Origin: Maricaulis sp965228215 | GTDB lineage: Bacteria; Pseudomonadota; Alphaproteobacteria; Caulobacterales; Maricaulaceae | Assembly (NCBI GenBank): GCA_965228215.1 | Contig: OZ245800.1 | Coordinates: 2,728,001-2,792,000, forward strand | Direction: 5' to 3' | Length of the DNA: 64,000 nt | Part shown: positions 35,235 through 43,964 of the stretch, piece after piece | How the letters are laid out: the number at the start of each line of letters is the position of its first letter | Position numbering within the stretch: position 1 is the first letter of the stretch | The notes under the pieces: model-generated | Databases searched by the model: none | Seen by the model: only the letters and a program-made list of their open reading frames with translations | Told to the model about the DNA's origin: nothing | Position numbers and translations under genes: made by a program

Positions 35235-35699
35235 GCCCAATGCCGTCTCTACACTGGCAAGTCTGACATTGCCGCGTCCGCGATCCCCAAAGCGACGCAC
35301 TTCGGTCCGCGTGGGGGTGTTGCGGCTGGCCAGGCCGAAATGCACGAGGCCGGCCGGTTTGTGTGGCGTGCCGCCCGGTCCAGCGACGCCCGTGATCGAC
35401 ACCGCGAGATCGGCATTGGAACGCAGCAGGGCTTCATCAGCCATGCGCCGCGCGACTTCCGTCGAAACCGCACCACTGGCCGTGATCACTCGCGCGGGAA
35501 TGCCCAGCAATTCCGACTTGGCCTCGTTGGAATAGGTCGCGAAACCCCTGTCGAACACATCCGACGAGCCGGGTATCTCCGTGAGCAGGGCGCTGACCAG
35601 ACCACCCGTGCAGCTTTCCGCCGTGGCGAACATCACGCCGGCGGTCCGGGCCTTGTGCAGGAGGTTTTCCGCGTCCTTGAGAAGTTTGGGGCTGAACAT
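35202..35699 (-). CDS. CinA C-terminal-domain protein (nicotinamide-nucleotide amidase, PncC type)
   Basis: 165 residues containing only the amidase domain: TAESCTGGLVSALLTEIPGS with the nucleophile Ser, FATYSNEAKSELLGI, and VSITGVAGPGGTPHKPAGLV. It deamidates NMN to nicotinate mononucleotide in the pyridine cycle. The ATG overlaps the ispDF stop (TGATG); the longer in-frame upstream reading belongs to another frame over ispDF. No N-terminal MoCF-like domain is fused. Confidence 0.88.
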   Translation of the reverse strand: MFSPKLLKDAENLLHKARTAGVMFATAESCTGGLVSALLTEIPGSSDVFDRGFATYSNEAKSELLGIPARVITASGAVSTEVARRMADEALLRSNADLAVSITGVAGPGGTPHKPAGLVHFGLASRNTPTRTEVRRFGDRGRGNVRLASVETALGLLAEGVDLFS

Positions 35700-36853
35700 C
35701 AACGCATCCTCGCCGTGACGATAGCCTGGGCCGCCAGACCTTCTCCGCGACCGGCAAACCCCAGTTTCTCGGTCGTCGTCGCCTTGATATTCACCCGCGC
35801 GCGCGGCAGGTCGAGCAGTTCGGCGAGGCGATCCCGCATGGCATCGCGATAGGGGCCGATACGCGGTTTCTCCCCGATAATGGTCAGATCCGCGTGGACG
35901 AGCTCGCCCCCGGCTTGTTTGAGCAGATCCACGGCGTGACGCAGGAAGCGGTCGGATGACGCGCCTTTCCATTGCGGATCACTCGGCGGGAAGTGCTGGC
36001 CGATATCACCTTCTCCGGCAGCGCCAAGCACGGCGTCGGTCACGGCATGCAGCGCAACATCGGCATCGGAATGTCCCGCAAGGGTGAGGCCGGCCTCGAT
36101 CGGCACGCCACACAGCCACATGCGATCTCCGGCTTCAAGCCGATGGACATCAAAACCCTGGCCGGTGACCTGGATGGAATGGGTATCAGCGAGCATGCGT
36201 TCCGCTCTCTCGAAATCTGCGGGCAGGGTGAGTTTGAAGTTATCGGCATCACCGGGAATGGTCATCACGGCAAGGCCGGCCTGACGCGCGACGGCGGCGT
36301 CGTCGGGAAGGCTGACGTCGCCCAGTCTCTCATAGGCCGCCATCAGCTTTGCGTAGTTGAAGCATTGCGGTGTCTGGGCCGCCATCAATCCGTCGCGATC
36401 GCGCGCCTCCAGCATACGGCCTGTCTCGTCAGCGAGAAGGAGGGCATCGGCAATCGGCAGGGCCGGCATGACCGCGTCATGGTCTTCCAGCGCCTCGGCG
36501 AGCGCATCCAGCTGCTGGTCGGAGATGAAGGGGCGTGCTGCGTCATGGATCATGACCGCGTCCGGCGCGAAGTTCTGCAGCACCTCCAGCCCGGCGCGCA
36601 CGGATGCCGTCCGGGTCGCACCGCCGTGGCAGACGCGCAGTTTTTCGGAGGCGGGGAGATCGAGCTGGTTGAACCGGTCGCGGTCTTCTTCGGAAATGAC
36701 CACCACGACCTGGTCGATGCGAGCATGGTCGAGGAACCGCTCGAATGTACGTTCCAGCACCGGGACGCCGCCGATGGGACGGTATTGTTTAGGCACGCCG
36801 CCGCCGGCTCGAAGCCCGCGTCCGGCCGCCACGACGATGGCAGCGATTTTCAT
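35699..36853 (-). CDS. ispDF: Bifunctional IspD/IspF isoprenoid enzyme
   Basis: 384 residues. IspD part about 1-225: AAIVVAAGRGLRAGGGVPKQY (CTP binding), MIHDAARPFI, AQTPQCF. IspF part from about 228: GQGFDVHRLEAGDRMWLCGV with the zinc ligands Asp and His, GHSDADVALHAVTDA, GDIGQHFPPSDP, INIKATTTEKLGFAGRGEG-like end. It does the CDP-ME and MECDP steps of the MEP pathway. Fused IspDF is typical of alphaproteobacteria. MKIAAIVVAAG is the start; the longer upstream frame is rejected. Confidence 0.96.
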   Translation of the reverse strand: MKIAAIVVAAGRGLRAGGGVPKQYRPIGGVPVLERTFERFLDHARIDQVVVVISEEDRDRFNQLDLPASEKLRVCHGGATRTASVRAGLEVLQNFAPDAVMIHDAARPFISDQQLDALAEALEDHDAVMPALPIADALLLADETGRMLEARDRDGLMAAQTPQCFNYAKLMAAYERLGDVSLPDDAAVARQAGLAVMTIPGDADNFKLTLPADFERAERMLADTHSIQVTGQGFDVHRLEAGDRMWLCGVPIEAGLTLAGHSDADVALHAVTDAVLGAAGEGDIGQHFPPSDPQWKGASSDRFLRHAVDLLKQAGGELVHADLTIIGEKPRIGPYRDAMRDRLAELLDLPRARVNIKATTTEKLGFAGRGEGLAAQAIVTARMR

Positions 36854-36910
36854 GCTTGCATCCCATGCATTGCCGCAGCGCAGCAAGATCGATAGCTTGC
36901 CCGCCTTACG

Positions 36911-37948
36911 ATGCATGCCAAGGTTTTGTCCAGACAGATGCGCTTCTCAATCGGATCCCACGAGATAGTCCGGCCCGCGGTCCTGGCCCCGATGTCCGGT
37001 GTGACCGATCTGCCATTCCGCCACCAGGCCCAGGCTTTCGGTGCCGGCATGGTCGTGTCGGAAATGGTCGCCAGCGACGCGTTGGCTCGTGGCCGGGTCG
37101 ACATGGTGCGCAAGGCCGCAGCCGATGCCAGCCTGGCGCCACGCGTCATCCAGCTGGCGGGCCGGGAAGCCCACTGGATGGCGGAAGGCGCACGCATCGC
37201 CCGGGATGCCGGCGCCGATATCATCGACATCAATATGGGCTGTCCCGCGCGGCAGGTGACCAAGGGCCTGTCCGGTTCGGCTCTGATGCGCGATCTCGAT
37301 CACGCCATGACCCTGGTCGAAGCGACGGTTGGCGCCGTCGACATACCGGTCACGCTGAAAATGCGCCTGGGCTGGGATCATGCCAGCATCAATGCACCGG
37401 AACTCGCCCGCCGTGCCGAGGTCGCCGGCATTCAGCTCGTGACGGTCCATGGCCGAACGCGCCAGCAATTCTACAAGGGCGAGGCCGATTGGTCCGCCGT
37501 ACGCCCGGTCAAGGACGCGGTGAGCATCCCGGTCATCGTCAATGGCGATATCTGCAATCTTGCCGATGCCCGGGAAGCGCTACGCCAGTCCGGCGCCGAC
37601 GGGGTGATGGTCGGCCGGGCTGCCCAGGGACGCCCCTGGCTGATCGCCGAGATCGGCCGGGCGCTCGCCGAGGGTGACGAGATCCAGCCGACGCCTTGGG
37701 CTGACAAGATCGACGCTCTGGCCGCCCAATTCGAGGAAGCCATCAGTTTTTACGGCGAAGGTCTGGGCATCCGCATGATCCGCAAGCATTTTGCTTCCTT
37801 CATGGACATCGAGGCCGCACATCTCTCGGGCGAGGACCAGGTCCGCCACAGGCAGGTCCTGCTGCGCTCGACGGTACCGGCGGATGTCAGCGCCCAGGTT
37901 CGCGCGATCGGGTCTGAAGCGCCTGACCCAGTCCCGGCGGCCGCCTGA
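36911..37948 (+). CDS. dusB: tRNA dihydrouridine synthase (NifR3 family)
   Basis: 345 residues, FMN TIM barrel. PAVLAPMSGVTDLPFR at the start of the barrel, catalytic Cys111 in DINMGCPARQVTKG, LVTVHGRTRQQFYKG, and VMVGRAAQGRPWL for phosphate binding. It reduces specific uridines in tRNA. Two starts are possible (36911, or ATG at 36938); the first is kept without strong ribosome-site support. Its stop overlaps the ntrB start (TGATG), the classical nifR3-ntrBC arrangement. Confidence 0.95.
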   Translation: MHAKVLSRQMRFSIGSHEIVRPAVLAPMSGVTDLPFRHQAQAFGAGMVVSEMVASDALARGRVDMVRKAAADASLAPRVIQLAGREAHWMAEGARIARDAGADIIDINMGCPARQVTKGLSGSALMRDLDHAMTLVEATVGAVDIPVTLKMRLGWDHASINAPELARRAEVAGIQLVTVHGRTRQQFYKGEADWSAVRPVKDAVSIPVIVNGDICNLADAREALRQSGADGVMVGRAAQGRPWLIAEIGRALAEGDEIQPTPWADKIDALAAQFEEAISFYGEGLGIRMIRKHFASFMDIEAAHLSGEDQVRHRQVLLRSTVPADVSAQVRAIGSEAPDPVPAAA

Positions 37949-38988
37949 TGGACGAAACAGGCAGCCTTCCGCTTGATGACGGCCTGGAACTGGCCGCGAT
38001 TCCGATCATCCTGGTTGCAGCGGACGGCGCGGTTGTCTGGGCCAATCTCCAGGCCCAGGAATGGATCGGCGTGTCGTTGAAACAGATGCGCCAGCAGGGT
38101 GTCGCCGCCCGGCCTATCCGCGGACCGAAACTGCAGGAGCGGATCGAGCGCATGCTGGACGCGCCGAGCGATCTCAGCCTTCTGCGCCAGGATCTGGGGG
38201 ATTCCGCAATCGTGGACCTGCACGGCCGCTGGACCGAGGCGCGGCAGACCCTGACCGTGACCATTATCCCGCATGCCCACGCCCAGCCTGCAGCGCCGGA
38301 AGCGGCAGCGCTCGGTTTCGGGCGCATGCTTGCGCACGAGCTGAAGAACCCGCTGGCGAGCGTTCGTGGCGCCGCCCAGCTGATCGCGCGGTCCGATGGC
38401 GGCGAAGATGTGAGCGAGCTTGCCAACCTTATCATCGAGGATGTCGACCGCATGACCCGCCTGGCCGATCACTGGTCCGGCATCGGCGATGTGACAATGG
38501 GCGAAACCAGTCGCGTCAATCTCAATCGTATCGCCGTGGCCGCACGGGACAGTGTCGAACGGGCCGGCCGCAGCCGCGGGATCCGCCTCGTCGAGCGTTT
38601 CGATCCGTCCCTCCCGGCCAGCCATGGCGATCCCATCCTGCTTCACCAGGCGGTTCAGAACCTGATCCAGAATGCGTGTGACGCCGTTCGCGAGGGCGGG
38701 GATGGCGAGATCTGCATCGAGACGAGATTCGATCCCGGACCGGAAAGCCGGGCCGAGGGCAGTCATTCGCCCCTGGTCATCGCCGTGCACGATAATGGGG
38801 CAGGCGTGCCAGAAAATCTGGCAACGGGTATCTTCACCCCCTTCGTAACGTCCAAGCCGGCGGGGGAGGGACTGGGGCTGGCCTTTACAGCCCGCATTGC
38901 TGCTCTGCACAATGGTCTCATCGATTATCAGAGCGAGCCCGGGCGTACCGTATTCAATCTACGCCTGCCGGTCGCAGACAAGGACTAG
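37948..38988 (+). CDS. ntrB: Nitrogen regulation sensor kinase NtrB
   Basis: 346 residues, soluble. PAS-like domain about 14-110, phospho-acceptor His130 in LAHELKNPLASVRGAAQL, ATPase boxes NACDAV, DNGAGV and GEGLGLAF. It phosphorylates or dephosphorylates NtrC according to PII state. All catalytic motifs are intact, in contrast to the truncated AAA+ core of its partner. Start overlaps the dusB stop; two bases separate it from ntrC. Confidence 0.93.
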   Translation: MDETGSLPLDDGLELAAIPIILVAADGAVVWANLQAQEWIGVSLKQMRQQGVAARPIRGPKLQERIERMLDAPSDLSLLRQDLGDSAIVDLHGRWTEARQTLTVTIIPHAHAQPAAPEAAALGFGRMLAHELKNPLASVRGAAQLIARSDGGEDVSELANLIIEDVDRMTRLADHWSGIGDVTMGETSRVNLNRIAVAARDSVERAGRSRGIRLVERFDPSLPASHGDPILLHQAVQNLIQNACDAVREGGDGEICIETRFDPGPESRAEGSHSPLVIAVHDNGAGVPENLATGIFTPFVTSKPAGEGLGLAFTARIAALHNGLIDYQSEPGRTVFNLRLPVADKD

Positions 38989-38990
38989 GC

Positions 38991-40253
38991 GTGTCGGCGC
39001 AGATCATCCTCCTGGAAGATGATGAGAATCTGAAACGAGTACTGTCCCGCGCCCTGTCCAGCCGCGGGTTCGGTGTGCGGGCGTCTGCATCTCCCGACAC
39101 GGCGCTCAACTGGCTGCAATCCGGCCAGGGAGATCTCCTGCTGGCCGATGTCCTGCTGGATGGCACGAATTTTCTCGACCGACTGGGCCTGGTGCATCGG
39201 CTTCGTCCGGAATTGCCGGTGATCGTGATGAGCGCCCAGGCGACGGCGAGCACGGCGATCGACGCGGAGAAGGGCGGTGTCTTCGAATACCTGCCCAAAC
39301 CTTTTGATCTCGACGACATGCTGGACACGGTCGAGGCCGCGCTCAGCGACGCCCGCAGCAATCCGAAACGATCCGGCCGCGCTGAACCGACCGGTTTTAT
39401 CGGCCGGTCCGCGGGCATCCAGGCCAGTTTCAAGGGCATTGCCCGGGCCGCGAACAGCCGGGCTCATGTCCTGGTGCGCGGCGAGTCAGGCTGCGGCAAG
39501 CGACAGGCGGCCGAGGCAGTGCTGAGAGGGCGGGGCATCAGCCTCGAGGATGCCGGTATCCTGACCGCCTCTCACCCGGCGGAGGAGATTTTCCGCTCTA
39601 CGCGGGAATTCCCGAACTGCCTCTGGCTGCGGCTGGAGGAATGGGACGAAGCCCAGCTGAAAGCCGCCCGCAATGCAATAGATGCCGGTTCAGCGCCAGT
39701 GATCGCCACGGTCTCGACCGACCAGGATGACGCCACGGACGCCCGGCTAGCAGCACGACTGTCGGAATGTGTCGTCGAAATCCCGCCATTGCGTGACCGG
39801 CGTGAGGATATTCCTGCGCTCAGCGCGTCCTTTCTCGCCGGGTTTGCCCGCCGCGACGGGCAGAAAGTGGTTGAATTGTCCAAACCGGCCCTCGCCAGCC
39901 TCGAGGCGGCTGACTGGCCGGGGAATGTCGCGGAACTGCGCTCTGTCTTGTCCCGGGTCGCTCTTGAGGCTCGAGGACGGTCGGCCGGAAAGGCCGATAT
40001 TGAACGGGCAATCCAGACGACGCCGAGACCGCAGCGCAATGTAGGCGGAGGTGAAGACCCCGCCGGTGATCTCGCAGCCCAGGCGCTGACCCAGCCCAAT
40101 GCCCGCCAAGTCGCAGTCGACGCTCTGGATCGGGCACTGTTCCAACAAGCGCTGGATCGGGCCGGCGGTAATCGGTCAAAGGCAGCGGGTATGCTGGGTC
40201 TCAATCGCAACACTCTGGCCCGCCGCCTCGGTGAATTGGGTATGGATGACTGA
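38991..40253 (+). CDS. ntrC: NtrC-type response regulator with a gutted AAA+ domain (no GAFTGA)
   Basis: 420 residues from a GTG start. Receiver 1-120 is intact (Asp10/11, acceptor Asp53, Ser81, Lys103). The AAA+ domain keeps Walker A (GESGCGK, 164-170), PPLRDRREDIPAL and DWPGNVAELR, but the roughly 85 residues from Walker A to about 255 replace some 130 in normal NtrC. No GAFTGA loop and no LFLDEI Walker B are present; CLWLRLEEWDE stands in its place. A Fis-type HTH (about 385-417, GGNRSKAAGMLGLNRNTLARR) is intact. It cannot drive sigma-54 in the normal way. Confidence 0.92.
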   Translation: MSAQIILLEDDENLKRVLSRALSSRGFGVRASASPDTALNWLQSGQGDLLLADVLLDGTNFLDRLGLVHRLRPELPVIVMSAQATASTAIDAEKGGVFEYLPKPFDLDDMLDTVEAALSDARSNPKRSGRAEPTGFIGRSAGIQASFKGIARAANSRAHVLVRGESGCGKRQAAEAVLRGRGISLEDAGILTASHPAEEIFRSTREFPNCLWLRLEEWDEAQLKAARNAIDAGSAPVIATVSTDQDDATDARLAARLSECVVEIPPLRDRREDIPALSASFLAGFARRDGQKVVELSKPALASLEAADWPGNVAELRSVLSRVALEARGRSAGKADIERAIQTTPRPQRNVGGGEDPAGDLAAQALTQPNARQVAVDALDRALFQQALDRAGGNRSKAAGMLGLNRNTLARRLGELGMDD

Positions 40254-40362
40254 GCGCTTGTTGCCGCTTCATCACGACTGTTGATTTCGTGCAACAGGCG
40301 CGTAAAGTGAGCGCTTCGTTGCTATCGAGCTTGTATATTTGACGCGTTCCATTCCCACTCCA

Positions 40363-42555
40363 ATGATCCGCAATCTCTCGCCGCGGTCCGCCATGTTGTT
40401 CGGACTGGGTTTTGTCATTGCAATCACGGTTCTGGCGATCACGACGTTCGTCCTGCTGGGTGACGAGACCCTGCTGCAGACCCGCAACCGGACCATGAGC
40501 GGCGTGTTGATCGGCAATGCGATCCTGATCGCCGCGCTCGCCATTGTTGTGGCTGTCCGCTTCCGTCGCCGCCTGCGGGCGCGTCGTTTCGGTGAGCCTG
40601 CACCGCGCCTTCACATGCGTTTCGTTGCGTTGTTCTCGATCGCTGCTGCGGCCCCGGCACTGCTCTCAGCCGTATTCCTGGGTGCCGTGCTCAATCGGGG
40701 CGTGGACTTCTGGTTCGGTGAACGGATCGAGACCCTGGTGGAGGGCGTCTCGTCGGTCGCACGGGAGATCTACAATGAGGAAGCCTCCTACGCAGCGTAC
40801 AATGCCGAGATCCTTGCCGAGGGCCTGACAACCGAATACGCGGTTGACGCTTTCACCAATAGTCGCATCCAGTATATCAGCTATCTCTCACAACAGGCTG
40901 CACTCGCACGCTTTTCTGCCGCCTATATTGTCGATAGCCGGGGCACTTTGCTGGCCCGCACGCAATTCCGTGAGAACGAGGAATACGTCGCGCCGTCGCG
41001 CCGGCTCTATGAGCTTGCAGACGAGGGCGGTTTCGCCGTTCCGACGCCGGAAACCGCCGCCCAGAGTGATGTTCTTCGCCTTCTGCTCAAGCTGGATGTC
41101 TATGAAGATGCCTATCTCTTCGTATCGACACCACTCGACATGGGCATGTTCCTGCGGATCGGTGATGCCCGCGCGGCATTGGCGGACGCCAATGAAGCTG
41201 AAGGCGAGATCCGCCGCACCTTCATCCTGCTGTATCTGGAGGTCGCCGCGCTGATCTTGATCGGTGCGGTCTGGCTTGCCCTGACAGCGGCGACCCGCGT
41301 GGTGACGCCGATCTCCCGGCTTGTGGCTGCCGCGGAACGTGTCCGACGGGGCGATCTTGATGCCCGCGTCCAGATGGGTCGCGAGGATGACGAAATCGCC
41401 GCGCTCGGCCGGGCCTTCAACCGGATGACCCGGCAATTGCGTTCCCAGCGACGTGAACTTATTGAATCACATGCGGAATCCGAACAGCGGCGCGCCTTTA
41501 TCGAGGCGGTGCTCGCCGGCGTCAGCGCCGGTGTGATCGGTCTGGATGGCGAGGACAAGGTCACGCTGATCAATCGCTCGGCCGTCAGCCTGCTGAGCCC
41601 TGACACTGATGATCTGATCGGTCTCAAACTGGACGCGGTGACACCGGAACTGGCCGATATCGTTGAACAGGCCCGTCGCCGGCCAGGCCTTGTCGCGGAA
41701 GCCCAGATCGACCTCGAAACCAGCGACGGACAGGTCCGCTACCTGACCGTTCGGGCCTCGATGGATGAGGAAGCCGGTCTCGTCATCACCTTTGACGATG
41801 TCACGCGTCTCGTCACGGCCCAGCGAAATGCGGCTTGGCGAGATGTCGCGCGCCGCATCGCCCACGAGATCAAGAATCCGCTGACCCCGATCCAGTTGTC
41901 AGCCGAACGCCTCAAGCGGAAATACCGGAAGAATATCGACGAGGACGTCGAGACCTTCGACCGCTGTACCGAGACGATTGTCCGGCAGGTCAATGATATC
42001 GGCCGTATGGTCGATGAGTTCTCGTCCTTCGCGCGCATGCCGCAGCCGAAGGTCGAGGAAGTGGAGATGGGCGAGGTGACTCAGGCCGCCGTATTTGCGC
42101 AGCGCGTGGCGTCGCCCACGGTCGAGCTTGCTTTCGCCAAGCCTGAAGAGGATGTGCACGCATTGTGCGACGCGCGACTCTCGAGCCAGGCGCTGGCGAA
42201 TATTCTCAAGAATGCCGCAGAAAGCGTCACTGCGCGCATGGAGCGTGATGGCGGCGCAAATGACGGCCGGATCGACGTCGCCCTGCGGGTCGAGAATGAT
42301 TACGCGGTGATCGAGGTTTGCGACAACGGCCTGGGCTGGCCGACGACGGACCGCGAACGCCTGACCGAACCCTATATGACGACCCGTGAGAAAGGCACCG
42401 GCCTGGGCCTCGCGATCGTCAAACGCGTTATGGAAGACCACAAGGGCCGGCTTGAACTCGGCGTACCGCCGAACGGGCAGGGCGCCATGGTTCGCCTGGT
42501 CTTCCCCCTGGTTGAATTGAACGAGCCGGAACTGGCTCGGCAGAATGAGGCTTAG
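40363..42555 (+). CDS. ntrY: NtrY membrane sensor kinase
   Basis: 730 residues. Membrane segments at about 12-31, 46-62, 82-104 and 292-312 flank a large periplasmic sensor (about 105-290). HAMP (TRVVTPISRLVAAAERVRRGDL), PAS about 375-480, acceptor His501 in IAHEIKNPLTPIQLSAERL, then NAAESV, DNGLGW and GTGLGLAIV. It pairs with NtrX and has been linked to nitrogen and redox sensing. ATG at 40363 is used; a TTG at 40339 is an alternative. The 109-base gap after ntrC may hold a promoter. Confidence 0.94.
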   Translation: MIRNLSPRSAMLFGLGFVIAITVLAITTFVLLGDETLLQTRNRTMSGVLIGNAILIAALAIVVAVRFRRRLRARRFGEPAPRLHMRFVALFSIAAAAPALLSAVFLGAVLNRGVDFWFGERIETLVEGVSSVAREIYNEEASYAAYNAEILAEGLTTEYAVDAFTNSRIQYISYLSQQAALARFSAAYIVDSRGTLLARTQFRENEEYVAPSRRLYELADEGGFAVPTPETAAQSDVLRLLLKLDVYEDAYLFVSTPLDMGMFLRIGDARAALADANEAEGEIRRTFILLYLEVAALILIGAVWLALTAATRVVTPISRLVAAAERVRRGDLDARVQMGREDDEIAALGRAFNRMTRQLRSQRRELIESHAESEQRRAFIEAVLAGVSAGVIGLDGEDKVTLINRSAVSLLSPDTDDLIGLKLDAVTPELADIVEQARRRPGLVAEAQIDLETSDGQVRYLTVRASMDEEAGLVITFDDVTRLVTAQRNAAWRDVARRIAHEIKNPLTPIQLSAERLKRKYRKNIDEDVETFDRCTETIVRQVNDIGRMVDEFSSFARMPQPKVEEVEMGEVTQAAVFAQRVASPTVELAFAKPEEDVHALCDARLSSQALANILKNAAESVTARMERDGGANDGRIDVALRVENDYAVIEVCDNGLGWPTTDRERLTEPYMTTREKGTGLGLAIVKRVMEDHKGRLELGVPPNGQGAMVRLVFPLVELNEPELARQNEA

Positions 42556-42558
42556 ACC

Positions 42559-43953
42559 ATGTCACGGGACATTTTGATCGTTGATGACGAGGCGGATATC
42601 CGCGAACTCATCGGTGGCCTGCTCGAGGACGAGGGCTTCGAAACCCGAGAGGCGGCCGATGCTGACGGCGCCTTGCTGGAGATCAAGGCACGCAAGCCTT
42701 CCCTGGTCATCCTGGACGTCTGGCTGCAGGGCAGCCGCCTCGACGGGATCGAATTGCTGGACGAATTCCGCGAGATCGACGAGGACCTGCCGGTCATCGT
42801 GATCTCCGGTCACGGCACGATCGAGACGGCTGTGGCGGCCATCCGCAAGGGCGCCTACGACTTCATCGAGAAACCGTTCAAGAGCGACAAACTCCTGCTC
42901 ACGGTCTCGCGCGCTCTGGAGAATAGCCGTCTGCGCCAGGAGAACGCCCAGCTGCGCGCACGGACCGATGTCCAGAATTCGCTGATCGGCACCTCGTCCG
43001 GCATCGTCCAGGTACGCCAGCTGGTCGGCAGGGTCGGCCCGACGAACAGCCGCGTCATGATCGAGGGCCCATCCGGTGCGGGCAAGGAATTGGTCGCGCG
43101 CCTCATCCACGGAAAATCACCCCGTGCCGAGGCTGATTTTGTCGCCGTTAGCGCACCTGGCATCGCTCCGGAGGCGTTCGAGGAAGAATTGTTCGGCCGC
43201 GAGAATGAGGACGGCTCGATCAAGCATGTCGGTCTGCTGGAACGCGCCCATGGCGGCACGCTCTATCTCGACGAGATCGCCGACATGCCGCGCGACACGC
43301 AGAGCAAACTCCTGCGCCTGCTGGTGGAACAGCGCTTCCGCCGCATCGGCGGTGCCGCTGATGTGTCGGTCGATGTGCGGGTGATCTCCAGCTCCGCGAA
43401 AGACCTGCGCGGTCTTATCGGAGATGGCCGTTTCCGCGAGGATCTCTATCACCGCCTGGCCGTGGTGCCGATTGCGGTTCCGGCCCTGGCCGAGCGTCGC
43501 GAGGACATTCCGGCCCTGGTCGAGCATTTCGTGGACCGTCTTCGTGCGTCCGCCGGCTTGCCGCCGCGTGAGTTCGGAGGCGATGTGATGGCCGCGCTGC
43601 AGGCCCATGGCTGGCCGGGCAATGTGCGCCAATTGCGCAATAATGTGGAACGCCTCCTGATCCTGGCGACCGGCGAATCATCCGCCCCGATCACGCTCGA
43701 CGCCCTGCCGTCAGAAGTCGTGGCGCGGGATAGCCAAGATGCTGGTTTTGATGCAGAAAAAATGATCGCCTTGTCTTTGCGCGAAGCTCGGGAGAACTTC
43801 GAACGCGAATACCTCAAGGCACAGATCGACCGTTTTGGGGGTAATATTTCCAGAACAGCGGCCTTTATCGGCATGGAGCGCTCGGCCCTGCATCGCAAAC
43901 TCAAATCTCTCGGCGTCGCCGGGAATTCGCGCGACAATGCAACGACTGTCTAG
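42559..43953 (+). CDS. ntrX: NtrX response regulator lacking GAFTGA
   Basis: 464 residues. Receiver with Asp53 and Lys105; AAA+ domain with Walker A GPSGAGK (170-176), Walker B LYLDEI (235-240), RFREDLYHRL and PALAERREDIPAL; C-terminal HTH (FGGNISRTAAFIGMERSALHRK). Where sigma-54 activators have HEKGAFTGA, this protein reads RENEDGSIK (214-222), so the contact loop is gone while the ATPase core stays. Loss of this loop has been noted for some alphaproteobacterial NtrX. It starts three bases after ntrY. Confidence 0.94.
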   Translation: MSRDILIVDDEADIRELIGGLLEDEGFETREAADADGALLEIKARKPSLVILDVWLQGSRLDGIELLDEFREIDEDLPVIVISGHGTIETAVAAIRKGAYDFIEKPFKSDKLLLTVSRALENSRLRQENAQLRARTDVQNSLIGTSSGIVQVRQLVGRVGPTNSRVMIEGPSGAGKELVARLIHGKSPRAEADFVAVSAPGIAPEAFEEELFGRENEDGSIKHVGLLERAHGGTLYLDEIADMPRDTQSKLLRLLVEQRFRRIGGAADVSVDVRVISSSAKDLRGLIGDGRFREDLYHRLAVVPIAVPALAERREDIPALVEHFVDRLRASAGLPPREFGGDVMAALQAHGWPGNVRQLRNNVERLLILATGESSAPITLDALPSEVVARDSQDAGFDAEKMIALSLREARENFEREYLKAQIDRFGGNISRTAAFIGMERSALHRKLKSLGVAGNSRDNATTV

Positions 43954-43964
43954 GCAGTAGAATC

